Positions 1 to 8,914 of a stretch of 43,312 nucleotides of DNA are shown one piece after another. The stretch's first letter is position 1, and each line of letters begins with the position of its first letter. The notes beneath the pieces were generated by a model that was not told the origin of the DNA, made no database searches, and worked only from the letters and a program-made list of their open reading frames with translations. This DNA comes from Clostridium sp. (GTDB lineage Bacteria; Bacillota; Clostridia; Clostridiales; Clostridiaceae), in the NCBI RefSeq assembly GCF_029258205.1, contig NZ_JARHZJ010000035.1:1-43312 (forward strand). Reading direction: 5' to 3'. Made by a program: the position numbers and the translations under genes.

Positions 1-233
1 ACTTTACCTTGACCTCTTTTTGACATAAGTCTTCCAGCAACTTTTACTTCTTTACCTTCTAACTCTTCAAAATTATCTTTTACATCAGCAGAAGAGTGTG
101 TTCTCTCTACCTTGTATACATCAAATGGGTCCTTACCAGCTTCTTGTAATTCAACAAGCTTTTGTCTTCTTAACATCTCTTGTTCACTTAATTGTTCTTC
201 TGTTTCGTGAATATTTATTTCCTCATTTGACAT
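1..233 (-). CDS. lysS: Lysyl-tRNA synthetase, N-terminal part (cut by window edge)
   Basis: Class II lysyl-tRNA synthetase, which charges tRNA-Lys with lysine in the cytosol. Only the first 77 codons lie in the window; the frame is open to base 1. The visible part has an acidic start (MSNEEINIHETEEQL), then RRQKLVELQEAGKDPF and the beginning of the OB-fold anticodon-binding domain (KVAGRLMSKRGQGK), which is typical of bacterial LysRS. The ATG at 231-233 has a GGAGGG ribosome site about 9 bases upstream. It starts 25 bases after the greA stop, so greA-lysS is probably one operon, as in many Firmicutes. The catalytic domain is outside the window and cannot be assessed. Confidence 0.93.
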   Translation of the reverse strand, partial: MSNEEINIHETEEQLSEQEMLRRQKLVELQEAGKDPFDVYKVERTHSSADVKDNFEELEGKEVKVAGRLMSKRGQGK

Positions 234-258
234 TTAAAAATCCCTCCATCTATATTAT

Positions 259-735
259 CTATCTTCTTATTCCAAGAACCTCAAACTTAGTAGTTCCTCC
301 TGGTACTTCTATCTCTACAACATCTCCAACTTTTTTACCCAGTAAACCTTCACCAACTGGTGATTCATTTGATATCTTAAAGTTAATTGGATCAGCTTCT
401 GCTGAACCAACTATTGAATACTCAACTTCTTCATCAAAATCAAAGTCCATAACCTTAACGATTGATCCAACTGTAACTATATCTGTTGATATTTCTGACT
501 CATCAACAACAACAGCATTTTTAAGCATATTTTCTAATTGAATTATTCTTCCTTCAGTGAAAGCTTGCTCATTTTTAGCTTCATCATATTCTGAGTTCTC
601 ACTTAAATCTCCGTATCCTAAAGCAACTTTTATCTTTTCAGTTATTTCTTTTCTTTTTACAGTTTTAAGATATTCTAATTCATCTTCTAATTTTTTAACG
701 CCTTCATATGTCATTATATGTTTCTTTTCGCTCAT
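259..735 (-). CDS. greA: Transcription elongation factor GreA
   Basis: GreA enters the RNA polymerase secondary channel and stimulates cleavage of backtracked transcripts. The 158-residue length is standard. An N-terminal coiled coil covers about residues 10-75 and carries the tip motif [13 protein letters not shown], whose acidic residues coordinate the catalytic metal. The C-terminal FKBP-like domain contains GSAEADP and [14 protein letters not shown]. The ATG at 735 has an AAGGGGAG site 7 bases upstream. A near-consensus sigma-A promoter lies about 100 bases upstream, so greA is the first gene of the greA-lysS unit. Nothing is unusual in the protein. Confidence 0.97.
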   Translation of the reverse strand: MSEKKHIMTYEGVKKLEDELEYLKTVKRKEITEKIKVALGYGDLSENSEYDEAKNEQAFTEGRIIQLENMLKNAVVVDESEISTDIVTVGSIVKVMDFDFDEEVEYSIVGSAEADPINFKISNESPVGEGLLGKKVGDVVEIEVPGGTTKFEVLGIRR

Positions 736-842
736 TTTCTTTCTCCCCTTTGAACATATTATTATAATATCATATTTAAACTTAACCTGTTAATATGCAA
801 TTAATAAAAACTTTAAGATTATTAAGCCTAATTATTCAAATT

Positions 843-871
843 ATTATAATTCCTAAATATTATTATGTCAA
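843..871 (-). promoter_or_regulatory. Sigma-A promoter of greA-lysS
   Basis: On the minus strand the sequence reads TTGACA (866-871), a 17-base spacer, then TATAAT (843-848): a perfect match to both consensus hexamers at ideal spacing. The predicted start near 836 gives a leader of about 100 bases before greA. The hexamers are seen; promoter activity is inferred. Confidence 0.85.
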
Positions 872-1013
872 ACTATATATTATATAAGATAGAATACACT
901 AAATAAAAAATCATTATTTAGCTTTAATTCTCACATTTATTTGTATAAATTAAACATCTAATATTTTGCCGATGCTTTATTATATCCAGTTGTACACCCA
1001 TTTATGATAAATA

Positions 1014-1994
1014 TTATAAATCATTTTTCATTAAATATTCTTTATACTCATTAAGGATACCAATAATCTTATCTGGATCTGCTTCTAAATTCAGCCTATT
1101 CTTAACTTCGGTACAATTATTTAATCCTTTTATATACCAAGCTGCATGTTTTCTCATTTCTCTTACAGCCTTATACTCTCCATCATATTTAAGTGATAAA
1201 TTATAGTGTCTTATACACATATCTATTTTTTCTTCTGGAGTAGGCATATAAACCTCTTCTCCATTTAATTTCTGAACTATTTGCTTGAAAATCCAAGGGT
1301 TTCCCATACTTCCCCTTGCAACCATAATTCCATCACAGTTAGTTTGATTTTTAAGACTTAAAGCATCCTCTGCAGTAAATACATCTCCATTTCCTATAAC
1401 AGGAATATTAACTGCTTCCTTCACTTGTCTTATTATATCCCAATTAGCCTTTCCTTCATACATTTGAGCCCTAGTTCTTCCATGTACAGCAATAGCATCT
1501 ACTCCTGCTTCTTCCATAATTTTAGCAAACTCAACAGCGTTTATATTTTCTTCATCAAACCCAATTCTAAACTTAACTGTTACAGGCTTTGTTGCAACTT
1601 TTTTTATGCTACTCATAATATCATAAGCTAATTTAGGATTTTTCATTAGGGCTGAACCTTCACCATTTTTTACTATCTTAGGTGCAGGACATCCCATATT
1701 CACATCTATTATACATATATCATCATTTGTATTAAAATGTTTCTCAGTGACATAAGCCATTATCTCTGGATCATTTCCAAACATCTGACAAGATACAGGT
1801 TTTTCTTCATCTGCAATTCTCATTAATTCTTTTGTATTTTCACTCCCATAGTACAATGCCTTTGCACTAACCATTTCAGTGCAAACAATTCCTGCCCCCA
1901 TCTCTTTACATAATCCCCTAAAAGATATATCTGTAACCCCTGCCATAGGTGCTAAGAAAACATTATTTTCTAAAACTATGTTTGATATTTTCAT
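1014..1994 (-). CDS. dusB: tRNA-dihydrouridine synthase (DusB-type)
   Basis: FMN-dependent enzyme that reduces uridines in the D-loop of tRNA to dihydrouridine. The 326-residue protein opens with the FMN-binding LAPMAGVTD segment (about 14-22). It has the catalytic cysteine in NMGCPAPKI (Cys102), the HGRTRAQ segment, and IGNGDV and [12 protein letters not shown] near the phosphate-binding site. The ATG at 1994 follows the coaX stop by 6 bases and has GGAG 9 bases upstream, so coaX and dusB are co-transcribed. In B. subtilis a dus gene also lies between coaX and lysS, supporting orthology. The DusB subgroup is assigned by overall similarity, not by a substrate-specific motif. Confidence 0.95.
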   Translation of the reverse strand: MKISNIVLENNVFLAPMAGVTDISFRGLCKEMGAGIVCTEMVSAKALYYGSENTKELMRIADEEKPVSCQMFGNDPEIMAYVTEKHFNTNDDICIIDVNMGCPAPKIVKNGEGSALMKNPKLAYDIMSSIKKVATKPVTVKFRIGFDEENINAVEFAKIMEEAGVDAIAVHGRTRAQMYEGKANWDIIRQVKEAVNIPVIGNGDVFTAEDALSLKNQTNCDGIMVARGSMGNPWIFKQIVQKLNGEEVYMPTPEEKIDMCIRHYNLSLKYDGEYKAVREMRKHAAWYIKGLNNCTEVKNRLNLEADPDKIIGILNEYKEYLMKNDL

Positions 1995-2000
1995 TACTTT

Positions 2001-2780
2001 CTACTCCTTGTTTTTTTCGTAAAGAATCTTAAGCCCTTCTAAAGTTAATTTACGATCTACTTCATCAATTACATTCGTTTCGCTATAAACAAGTTTAGCT
2101 AGCCCTCCTGTAGCTAATACAAATGGTTCTTTTTCTCCTAAGTCCATCATTTCCTTTTTCATACGTTTAACTATATATTCAACTTTTCCAATATATCCAT
2201 AAATTATTCCAGCTTGCATACTTGTAACTGTATTTTTACAAATTACACTCTTTGGTTTTTCAAGCTCTATTCTTGGAAGTTTTGCAGCTCTCTCAAATAA
2301 AGCATCTGCTGAAATTTTAATTCCCGGACATATATTTCCCCCTAAATAATCTCCCTTTTCAGTAATAGCACAGAATGTTGTTGCTGTTCCAAAATCTATT
2401 ATTATCATAGGTTTTTTATATTTTTCAAAGGCAGCTACAGCATTTACTATTCTATCTGATCCAACCTCTTTAGGGTTATCATATTTTATATTAATTCCAG
2501 TTTTTATTCCAGGCCCTACTAAAATAGGTTCCTTGCAGAAACATTTTCTAACCATGTTCTCTAAAGAATGCATTATATTGGGCACTACTGAGGAAATTAT
2601 TATACCTTCAACCTCTTCTGGATTTAACTTCGCTTGATTAAATAGTTGCATAACTTGTATTGAATATTCATCTGATGTTTTCTTAGAATCTGTAGATATT
2701 CTCCATGATGCTATATATTCTTCATTATCATGAATTCCTAAAACTATATTTGTATTACCTACATCTATTAATAAAATCAT
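2001..2780 (-). CDS. coaX: Type III pantothenate kinase
   Basis: Catalyses the first step of coenzyme A synthesis, ATP-dependent phosphorylation of pantothenate. CoaX is the acetate-kinase-fold isozyme, unrelated to CoaA. The 259 residues contain the N-terminal phosphate loop DVGNTN (6-11), [11 protein letters not shown] in the middle, IDFGTATTF around residue 130 and ATGGLA near the C-terminus, all signatures of the ASKHA superfamily in CoaX. The ATG at 2780 has GGTGG 8 bases upstream. A promoter at 2865-2892 and a small hairpin at 2810-2828 lie in the leader. The gene is followed by dusB in the same operon. Confidence 0.96.
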   Translation of the reverse strand: MILLIDVGNTNIVLGIHDNEEYIASWRISTDSKKTSDEYSIQVMQLFNQAKLNPEEVEGIIISSVVPNIMHSLENMVRKCFCKEPILVGPGIKTGINIKYDNPKEVGSDRIVNAVAAFEKYKKPMIIIDFGTATTFCAITEKGDYLGGNICPGIKISADALFERAAKLPRIELEKPKSVICKNTVTSMQAGIIYGYIGKVEYIVKRMKKEMMDLGEKEPFVLATGGLAKLVYSETNVIDEVDRKLTLEGLKILYEKNKE

Positions 2781-2809
2781 GTGTTTTACACCACCTTAAT
2801 ATAATTAAA

Positions 2810-2828
2810 GACAGCTAATAAAGCTGTC
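2810..2828 (-). other. Stem-loop in the coaX leader
   Basis: GACAGCT (2810-2816) and AGCTGTC (2822-2828) form a perfect 7-bp stem with a 5-base loop, between the proposed coaX promoter and the ribosome site. There is only a short T stretch after it on the minus strand, so it is not a convincing terminator. It could stabilise the 5' leader or act as a weak attenuator; the function is unknown. Confidence 0.5.
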
Positions 2829-2864
2829 CGGAAAATACCATGTACCCTTTATATAACAATATTA

Positions 2865-2892
2865 ATTTTAACAACTACTATACATTTGTCAA
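2865..2892 (-). promoter_or_regulatory. Sigma-A promoter of coaX-dusB
   Basis: Minus strand: TTGACA at 2887-2892, a 16-base spacer, then TAAAAT at 2865-2870 preceded by TGT, giving an extended -10. It lies between the fhs terminator and coaX, so it would restart transcription for coaX-dusB. Confidence 0.7.
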
Positions 2893-2923
2893 GCAATTAC
2901 AATTACTAGTTTTTTAATAAAAA

Positions 2924-2966
2924 AAGGCTTATATGACTATTTTTTTAACAGCGCCATATAAGCCTT
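2924..2966 (-). terminator. Rho-independent terminator of fhs
   Basis: A perfect 12-bp inverted repeat, AAGGCTTATATG (2924-2935) and its complement (2955-2966), begins 17 bases after the fhs stop. On the minus strand it is followed by seven T residues. The loop is 19 bases. Confidence 0.85.
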
Positions 2967-2982
2967 AAAATTATCTAAACAT

Positions 2983-4653
2983 TTAGAATAATCCTACTAT
3001 TTCTCCATCTTCTTTTATATCCATTTTATTAGCGGCAGGAACTTTAGGTAAACCTGGCATTGTCATAACATCCCCTGTTAAAACAACTATGAATCCAGCT
3101 CCATTTGAAACTCTAACCTCTTTAACAGTTATATCAAAGTTTTCAGGTCTTCCTAAAAGACTTGGATTATCTGATAGTGAATACTGTGTCTTAGCCATAC
3201 ATATTGGAAGCTTATCTAAATTAAACTTCTCAATTTCAGCTATTTGTTTAATAGCTTGAGGAGTATAGTTTACACCTTTTCCACCATATATAGTTTGAAC
3301 TATTTTTAATATCTTATCCTTTATTGGTTCTTCTGAATCATAAATCATTTTAAAGTTTGAAGGTTCATTTTCCATTGTTTTTATAACTTTATTAGCTAAA
3401 TCAATTCCACCTTCTCCACCTTTTTCCCATACTTCTGTTAAGCTAACCTCTACTCCTATATTTTTGCAGAAGTCTTCTATAGCTTTAATCTCTTCATCTG
3501 AATCATTTATAAACTTATTTATAGCAACCACTACTGGTACTCCATAAGATTTTATATTTTCTATTTGCTTTTCTAGATTTTTAATTCCTTTATTTAAAGC
3601 ATCTACATTTGATATACTTAATTCATCTTTTTTTACTCCACCGTGATGCTTTAAAGCTCTTATAGTAGCTACTAAAACTACACAATCAGGATTTAAATTT
3701 CCATATCTACATTTTATATCTAAGAATTTTTCTGCACCTAAATCTGCTCCAAAACCAGCTTCTGTTATAGTTATATCACTCATTTTTAAAGCTGTCTTAG
3801 TTGCTATTATTGAATTACATCCATGAGCTATATTTGCAAATGGTCCTCCATGAATTATTGCTGGAGTATTTTCTAAAGTTTGAACAAGGTTAGGTTTTAT
3901 AGCATCTTTCATAAGTAAAGCCATAGCCCCTTGCACTTCTAATTCCTTAGCATAAACAGGCTCTCCATCTAAGTTATATGCAATTAAAATATTTCCCATT
4001 CTCTCTTTTAAGTCTTCTAAATCACTAGCCATGCATAATATAGCCATTATTTCTGATGCAACAGTAATCATAAAACCATCTTCTCTTAAGAATCCATTTA
4101 TTTTACCACCCATTCCAACAACTATATCTCTTAATGCTCTATCATTAATATCCATAACTCTTTTAAATACAATTCTTCTTGAATCTATTCTTAATAAATT
4201 ACCTTGATGAATATGATTATCTATAGCTGCACATAAAAGATTGTTAGCTGAAGTTATTGCATGCATATCACCTGTAAAGTGAAGATTTATATCTTCCATA
4301 GGAACTACTTGAGCATATCCTCCACCAGCTGCTCCACCTTTTATTCCAAATACAGGTCCTAATGATGGCTCTCTTAATGCTATAACAGTATTTTTTCCTA
4401 TTTTATTTAACGCTTGTCCTAATCCTACTGTAACAGTAGATTTTCCTTCTCCTGCTGGTGTTGGGTTTATAGCCGTAACTAAAACAAGCTTACCATCTTT
4501 ATTATTTTCTAGCCTTTTTATTGCATCTAAAGATATCTTACACTTATATTTTCCATAAAGCTCAATATCATCTTCTCCAAGCCCTATTTTTTGAGCAATA
4601 TTTATTATTGGATCCATTTTAGCACTTTGTGCTATTTCAATATCATTTTTCAT
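2983..4653 (-). CDS. fhs: Formate-tetrahydrofolate ligase
   Basis: ATP-dependent ligase (formyl-THF synthetase) that makes 10-formyl-THF, supplying purine and fMet formylation and linking to purine-fermentation metabolism in clostridia. The 556-residue length from this start is normal. The P-loop TPAGEGKST lies at residues 65-73, followed by [23 protein letters not shown]-type folate-binding sequence (described, not quoted in full) and [12 protein letters not shown] chose the ATG at 4653, which has GAGGTG 7 bases upstream, over an in-frame ATG at 4668 that overlaps that ribosome site. It is a single-gene unit, inserted between ftsH and coaX compared with B. subtilis. Confidence 0.96.
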   Translation of the reverse strand: MKNDIEIAQSAKMDPIINIAQKIGLGEDDIELYGKYKCKISLDAIKRLENNKDGKLVLVTAINPTPAGEGKSTVTVGLGQALNKIGKNTVIALREPSLGPVFGIKGGAAGGGYAQVVPMEDINLHFTGDMHAITSANNLLCAAIDNHIHQGNLLRIDSRRIVFKRVMDINDRALRDIVVGMGGKINGFLREDGFMITVASEIMAILCMASDLEDLKERMGNILIAYNLDGEPVYAKELEVQGAMALLMKDAIKPNLVQTLENTPAIIHGGPFANIAHGCNSIIATKTALKMSDITITEAGFGADLGAEKFLDIKCRYGNLNPDCVVLVATIRALKHHGGVKKDELSISNVDALNKGIKNLEKQIENIKSYGVPVVVAINKFINDSDEEIKAIEDFCKNIGVEVSLTEVWEKGGEGGIDLANKVIKTMENEPSNFKMIYDSEEPIKDKILKIVQTIYGGKGVNYTPQAIKQIAEIEKFNLDKLPICMAKTQYSLSDNPSLLGRPENFDITVKEVRVSNGAGFIVVLTGDVMTMPGLPKVPAANKMDIKEDGEIVGLF

Positions 4654-4688
4654 AACTAAGCACCTCATTCCAAAGTAATCTAATTAAT

Positions 4689-4716
4689 ATTATACCCATA
4701 ATTTCTTAAAAAACAA
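4689..4716 (-). promoter_or_regulatory. Possible promoter of fhs
   Basis: Minus strand: TTGTTT (4711-4716), a 16-base spacer, and TATAAT (4689-4694). The -10 is perfect and the -35 is 4 of 6. It would give a leader of only about 30 bases before the ATG at 4653. Confidence 0.45.
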
Positions 4717-4830
4717 AGAATTTAATCGAACATTTTTTTATTTTAAATATAAATCATTCGTATAATTGAATAATCTTTAGTCAAATTATAATATAAAATA
4801 ATTCCTAATTAAATATTAATTATAAAAAAA

Positions 4831-4848
4831 GAGGTACTTAAGTACCTC
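4831..4848 (-). terminator. Rho-independent terminator of ftsH
   Basis: An 18-base perfect palindrome, GAGGTACTTAAGTACCTC, is flanked by A runs on the left and T runs on the right. It begins 6 bases after the ftsH stop and is followed on the minus strand by seven T residues. Confidence 0.85.
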
Positions 4849-4854
4849 TTTTAA

Positions 4855-6660
4855 CTATGAGTTTTTAAATATTTCTCTAAACTCTTCACCATCAATTTTT
4901 TCTTTTTGAAGTAAAACATCAGTTACTGCATTTAATTTATTGATGTTTTGTTTTAATATAGATTCTGCTCTACTATAAGCTTCATCAATTAATTTCTTAA
5001 TTTCTTCATCTATTTTAGCGCTAGTTTCTTCACTTATGTTGCTACTCTTTCCAATATCTCTACCTAAGAATACTTCGCCACCGTCACTATTACCAAATGA
5101 TATAGGTCCAATAACATCACTCATTCCATATTCCATAACCATACTTCTAGCAATGTGACTAGCTCTATCTATATCATTTTTAGCTCCGGCACTTATATCT
5201 CCAATAACTAATTTTTCAGCTACTCTTCCACCTAAAAGTTCAACCATCTTATCCTTAAGTTGTTTCTTAGATGTGTGAGTTCTATCTTCTTCTGGTAAAT
5301 TCATTGTATATCCTGCAGCCATTCCTCTTTGAATTATACTTATTTCATGAACTGGATCTGCATACTCTAGAAGATTGCTTACAACAGCATGACCTGATTC
5401 ATGAACTGCAGTAATTCTTCTATCATACTCACTAACAACCCTACTTTTCTTCTCTGGTCCAGCTATCACTCTTGTTATAGCTTCTTCAATATCTTCCATA
5501 TCTATACTATTTTTACCACCTCTAACTGCTAATAATGCAGCTTCGTTAGTTAAGTTTTCAAGATCTGCACCACTAAATCCTGGTGTCATTTTAGCTAAAA
5601 CTTTTAAATCAACATCTTCTGATAGATGCTTATTTCTTGTATGAACCTTTAGTACTTCTTCTCTTCCCTTAACATCAGGTGCACCTACTAAAATTCTTCT
5701 ATCAAATCTTCCTGGTCTTAATAATGCTGGATCTAAGATATCTGGTCTATTTGTAGCAGCTATCATAATTATTCCTTCATTAACTCCAAAACCGTCCATC
5801 TCAACTAGTAATTGGTTTAATGTTTGTTCTCTCTCATCATGACCGCCACCAAGTCCAGCACCTCTTTGTCTACCAACAGCATCAATTTCGTCTATAAATA
5901 TAATACATGGAGCATTTTTCTTAGCTTGCTCAAATAAATCTCTTACTCTTGAAGCTCCAACTCCAACAAACATTTCAACAAAATCTGAACCTGATATACT
6001 AAAGAAAGGAACTCCAGCTTCTCCTGCTATAGCTTTTGCAAGAAGTGTCTTACCTGTTCCTGGAGGTCCTACTAAAAGAACTCCTTTAGGTATTCTTGCT
6101 CCCATTTCTATATATCTCTTAGGTTGTTTTAAGAAATCAACAATTTCTTCTAATTCACCTTTTTCTTCATCAGCACCAGCAACATCTTTGAAAGTAACTT
6201 TATTTCCTTCTAAATTTGCTATCTTAGCTTTACTTTTACCGAAATTCATTACTCCTCTATTTCCACCATTATTTTGAGCTTGCTGTGTGAACATAAATAA
6301 ACCAAATATTATCACACCTATTATAAGTATTGTTGGAATAAAACTAATCCAAACTCCCATATTATTAGGTGGAAGATACTTTATTACAGTTTCTACTCCT
6401 TGAGTATCTTGTAAAAGATTGTCTAACATCTGATTTGAAACATATGAAGTAAACCTCTTACCATCTTTTAAAACTCCATCAACTGACATTTTATCTTCTT
6501 TTATGGTCATTGTTTCAACTTTATTTTCTACATATGCTTCTTTAAATTCACTATATGATATCACTTTTCCTTGAGTTCCATTTCTATAAAAAGCAAATGC
6601 AAACATAAGTACTATAGCAAAAATAGCTATATAAGTAATCATATTTTGTAATTTTTTCAT
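4855..6660 (-). CDS. ftsH: ATP-dependent zinc metalloprotease FtsH
   Basis: Membrane-anchored AAA+ protease that degrades misfolded membrane and regulatory proteins. The 601 residues show two membrane helices (about 8-24 and 104-124) enclosing an external domain. Next come Walker A GPPGTGKT (198-205), Walker B IIFIDEID (253-260) and the second region of homology (about 301-320). The zinc motif HESGH has His420, Glu421 and His424, and the third ligand is probably an Asp in [10 protein letters not shown]. The ATG at 6660 follows a GAGAGGGGG site. It follows hpt, as in B. subtilis, with a candidate promoter of its own in the 73-base gap and a strong terminator behind it. Confidence 0.98.
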   Translation of the reverse strand: MKKLQNMITYIAIFAIVLMFAFAFYRNGTQGKVISYSEFKEAYVENKVETMTIKEDKMSVDGVLKDGKRFTSYVSNQMLDNLLQDTQGVETVIKYLPPNNMGVWISFIPTILIIGVIIFGLFMFTQQAQNNGGNRGVMNFGKSKAKIANLEGNKVTFKDVAGADEEKGELEEIVDFLKQPKRYIEMGARIPKGVLLVGPPGTGKTLLAKAIAGEAGVPFFSISGSDFVEMFVGVGASRVRDLFEQAKKNAPCIIFIDEIDAVGRQRGAGLGGGHDEREQTLNQLLVEMDGFGVNEGIIMIAATNRPDILDPALLRPGRFDRRILVGAPDVKGREEVLKVHTRNKHLSEDVDLKVLAKMTPGFSGADLENLTNEAALLAVRGGKNSIDMEDIEEAITRVIAGPEKKSRVVSEYDRRITAVHESGHAVVSNLLEYADPVHEISIIQRGMAAGYTMNLPEEDRTHTSKKQLKDKMVELLGGRVAEKLVIGDISAGAKNDIDRASHIARSMVMEYGMSDVIGPISFGNSDGGEVFLGRDIGKSSNISEETSAKIDEEIKKLIDEAYSRAESILKQNINKLNAVTDVLLQKEKIDGEEFREIFKNS

Positions 6661-6695
6661 CTCTACGCCCCCTCTCTAACTATCATTATTAATGA

Positions 6696-6724
6696 ATTTT
6701 AACATAAGAAATATTGTTTTACAA
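6696..6724 (-). promoter_or_regulatory. Possible promoter of ftsH, overlapping a hairpin
   Basis: Minus strand: TTGTAA (6719-6724), a 17-base spacer and TAAAAT (6696-6701) with TGT directly before it (extended -10). The -35 lies inside a 9-bp inverted repeat, AAATATTGT (6709-6717) with its complement at 6721-6729, just past the hpt stop. Confidence 0.5.
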
Positions 6725-6733
6725 TATTTTGAA

Positions 6734-7285
6734 TTACTTCTTATAAATTTCTTCTTTTAAAGCACCAATGAATGGTAAGTTTCTATATTTTTCAGCATAG
6801 TCTATTCCATACCCAACTATAAATTCATCTGGAACATCAAATCCTTTGTATTTTGCTGAAACATTTGAAGTTCTTCTAGCCTCTTTATCTAATAGAGCAA
6901 CTATTTCTATGCTTGCCGCTTTTCTAGCCTTTAAATATTCTAAAAGATAGCTTAAAGTAGTTCCTGTATCAACTATATCTTCAACTATAAGAACATGCTT
7001 GTTTTCTATATCACTATCTAAGTCTTTTAATATTCTAACAACACCTGAAGTTTGAGATGAGTTGCCATAACTTGAAACAGCCATAAAATCAATTTCACAT
7101 GGTATGCTTATATTTTTAATAAGATCTGAAGTAAATAATACTGAACCTTTTAATATACCAACAACTAATAAATCTTTTCCAGTGTAATCTTTACTAATTT
7201 CTTCAGCCATCTCCTTTATACGTTTAGCTAATTGTTCCTCTGAATATAATATTTTTTTAACATCATCTTTTATGTTTCTTGTCAT
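6734..7285 (-). CDS. hpt: Hypoxanthine phosphoribosyltransferase
   Basis: Type I phosphoribosyltransferase that salvages hypoxanthine (and usually guanine) with PRPP to give IMP or GMP. The 183 residues include the PRPP-binding motif VEDIVDTGTT (about 101-110), the flexible-loop segment SSYGNS, and a C-terminal FIVGYGIDYAEKYRNLP that contacts the purine. The start is 2 bases after the tilS stop, so tilS and hpt are translationally close partners, the arrangement found throughout Firmicutes (tilS-hprT-ftsH). Its PRPP would come from Prs, encoded about 20 kb away in this window. Confidence 0.97.
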   Translation of the reverse strand: MTRNIKDDVKKILYSEEQLAKRIKEMAEEISKDYTGKDLLVVGILKGSVLFTSDLIKNISIPCEIDFMAVSSYGNSSQTSGVVRILKDLDSDIENKHVLIVEDIVDTGTTLSYLLEYLKARKAASIEIVALLDKEARRTSNVSAKYKGFDVPDEFIVGYGIDYAEKYRNLPFIGALKEEIYKK

Positions 7286-7287
7286 AA

Positions 7288-8697
7288 TTAATTTTCCTTT
7301 CCTCCAAAAGTAATTTTAATTACCTTTTTAGTTTTATTTGTAACTTTAAATGTTTCACTAACATTAGCTCCTACAATCCATGCTATTTCATTATTAAATA
7401 GCACTAATGGTATAAAATCTCTTTCTTCTTTAGGTACTTTGCTATTTATAAATATATCTTTTAGTTTTTTACTACTCTTCATTCCTAAAGGAATTATTTT
7501 ATCTCCATTTTGTCTAAATCTAATATCTATATTGGAAATTTTATCATAATCAAAAGACTTTATAAATCTATCTTTTGAAAATTTTTCACCTTTTTTAAAA
7601 TCTTCTACTATTAATTCATAATTTCCTAAAATCTCATCTTCTATTACAACTTTTTGATTTTTATCTAATTCATCTTTGATATTTTCTAAATTTAAAACTC
7701 TATTATCTTTAATCTTTTTACTATCTATTAATTTTATTCTTATTTCTCCATATTCATTTACAGCAATTACCCCATTAGTTATATTAATCTGTTTCCCTGT
7801 TCCTTTATTTTTTAGAGCAATTATGTCCTGTATGTGTTTTAATTCAAAGTTATTATGTTTAGAACTTACTTCAAATAATGCCTTTTTTATTATTCTTGTT
7901 AATAAAGCTTCCTTTTCATTAAATGCTTCTTCTTTAACAATTATGCTGCCATTTTCTTTTATACAAAGTTTAAGAAATCTCTTTTCCACTTCTTCTTGTA
8001 TAAACTCTACATCCTTACTACAGCTATAAGCTAATCTATTTAATGTGGTAACTATATCAGGATTAAAATTCTTTTCTATAAATGGTATTGCCTTTAATCT
8101 TATTTTATTTCTAGAATATATTTCTTCTAAATTAGTTTCATCTATTCTAGGTTTTAAATTATTTCTTTCACAATATTCTTCTATTTCTTTTCTTGTTAAA
8201 ATTAATATAGGTCTTATAAAAACAACATCTCTAACTGGTTTAATTCCAACTAATCCTTCTATTCCAGTTCCTCTTAAAGCTCTCATAATAAGAGTTTCTG
8301 CTTGATCATTAGCATTATGAGCTATAGCTATTTTATCTAATGAATATTTATTTTTTAGTTCTTCAAAGAATTTATATCTCTCTTCTCTTCCAGCCATTTC
8401 TGTTGAAATGTTTTGTTCCTCACTTATCTTATTTATATCTACCCTTCTTACAAAATATTTTATATTTAAATTTTTACAAAGTTCTTCTGCATAAGCTTCA
8501 TCTTTTAGAGCACTTTCACCTCTTAAACAATGGTTCACATGGGCTGCATATACTTCTATGTGTAATAATTCCCTAAGTTCACTTAAAATATGTAGTAAAC
8601 ATACTGAATCTGGTCCACCTGATAAAGCCACTAAAACCCTATCTCCACTTTTAATCATGGAGTTTTCCTTTATAAAATCTATAACCTTTTTCTTCAT
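7288..8697 (-). CDS. tilS: tRNA(Ile)-lysidine synthase
   Basis: Modifies the wobble cytidine of the CAU-anticodon isoleucine tRNA to lysidine, switching its identity from Met to Ile; this is essential for reading AUA, a common codon in such an AT-rich genome. The 469 residues begin with the PP-loop SGGPDS (26-31) of the N-type ATP pyrophosphatase family, followed by HVNHCLRG and AHNANDQAET. The C-terminal substrate-binding domain covers roughly residues 340-465 and includes RFRQNGDKIIPLGM. It is first of the tilS-hpt pair, with an extended -10 element upstream. Its substrate tRNA is not encoded in this window: both CAU tRNAs here are methionine tRNAs. Confidence 0.96.
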   Translation of the reverse strand: MKKKVIDFIKENSMIKSGDRVLVALSGGPDSVCLLHILSELRELLHIEVYAAHVNHCLRGESALKDEAYAEELCKNLNIKYFVRRVDINKISEEQNISTEMAGREERYKFFEELKNKYSLDKIAIAHNANDQAETLIMRALRGTGIEGLVGIKPVRDVVFIRPILILTRKEIEEYCERNNLKPRIDETNLEEIYSRNKIRLKAIPFIEKNFNPDIVTTLNRLAYSCSKDVEFIQEEVEKRFLKLCIKENGSIIVKEEAFNEKEALLTRIIKKALFEVSSKHNNFELKHIQDIIALKNKGTGKQINITNGVIAVNEYGEIRIKLIDSKKIKDNRVLNLENIKDELDKNQKVVIEDEILGNYELIVEDFKKGEKFSKDRFIKSFDYDKISNIDIRFRQNGDKIIPLGMKSSKKLKDIFINSKVPKEERDFIPLVLFNNEIAWIVGANVSETFKVTNKTKKVIKITFGGKEN

Positions 8698-8734
8698 CGT
8701 AACTCACTCCATAAATATTATATTTTGCCCTAAT

Positions 8735-8743
8735 ATTATAACA
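8735..8743 (-). promoter_or_regulatory. Extended -10 element upstream of tilS-hpt
   Basis: TGTTATAAT on the minus strand, a perfect -10 (8735-8740) with the TGN extension. I see no good -35 at 16-18 bases. It lies about 38 bases before the tilS ATG. Confidence 0.5.
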
Positions 8744-8821
8744 CATAAAAAATCCATTATGTTCTTAAAAAAATTCGTATAACTAATTTAAAATAATAAA
8801 TTTAATTATTTACTTAAATAT

Positions 8822-8912
8822 AAAAGAAAGTGCATAAGAACTCTTCTTTTTAAGTAAAATCTATATATAAAATAATCTATAGATTTTATTTAGTTCTCAT
8901 CCACTCTCCTTT
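8822..8912 (-). terminator. Long imperfect hairpin after spoIIE
   Basis: Begins directly after the spoIIE stop (8915-8917). The inner stem is TAAAATCTATA (8855-8865) with a perfect complement (8878-8888). The next helix is AGAACT (8837-8842) with 8892-8897, across a 9-base bulge. An outer arm pairs 8822-8835 with 8899-8912. Several outer A:C mismatches on the plus strand become U:G wobble pairs in the minus-strand RNA, so it folds better as spoIIE mRNA. It is followed by a T-rich tail, so it is probably the spoIIE terminator. Confidence 0.6.
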
Positions 8913-8914
8913 TC

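Noticed and set aside
98-541. Long plus-strand open frame antisense to greA and lysS
   Set aside because: Low-complexity Ser/Thr-rich translation, no ribosome site, fully overlaps two well-supported conserved genes.
899-921. CTAAATAA/TTATTTAG stem between dusB and greA as the dusB terminator
   Set aside because: Only 8 A-T-dominated pairs, no G-C core and a long distance from the dusB stop; too weak to call.
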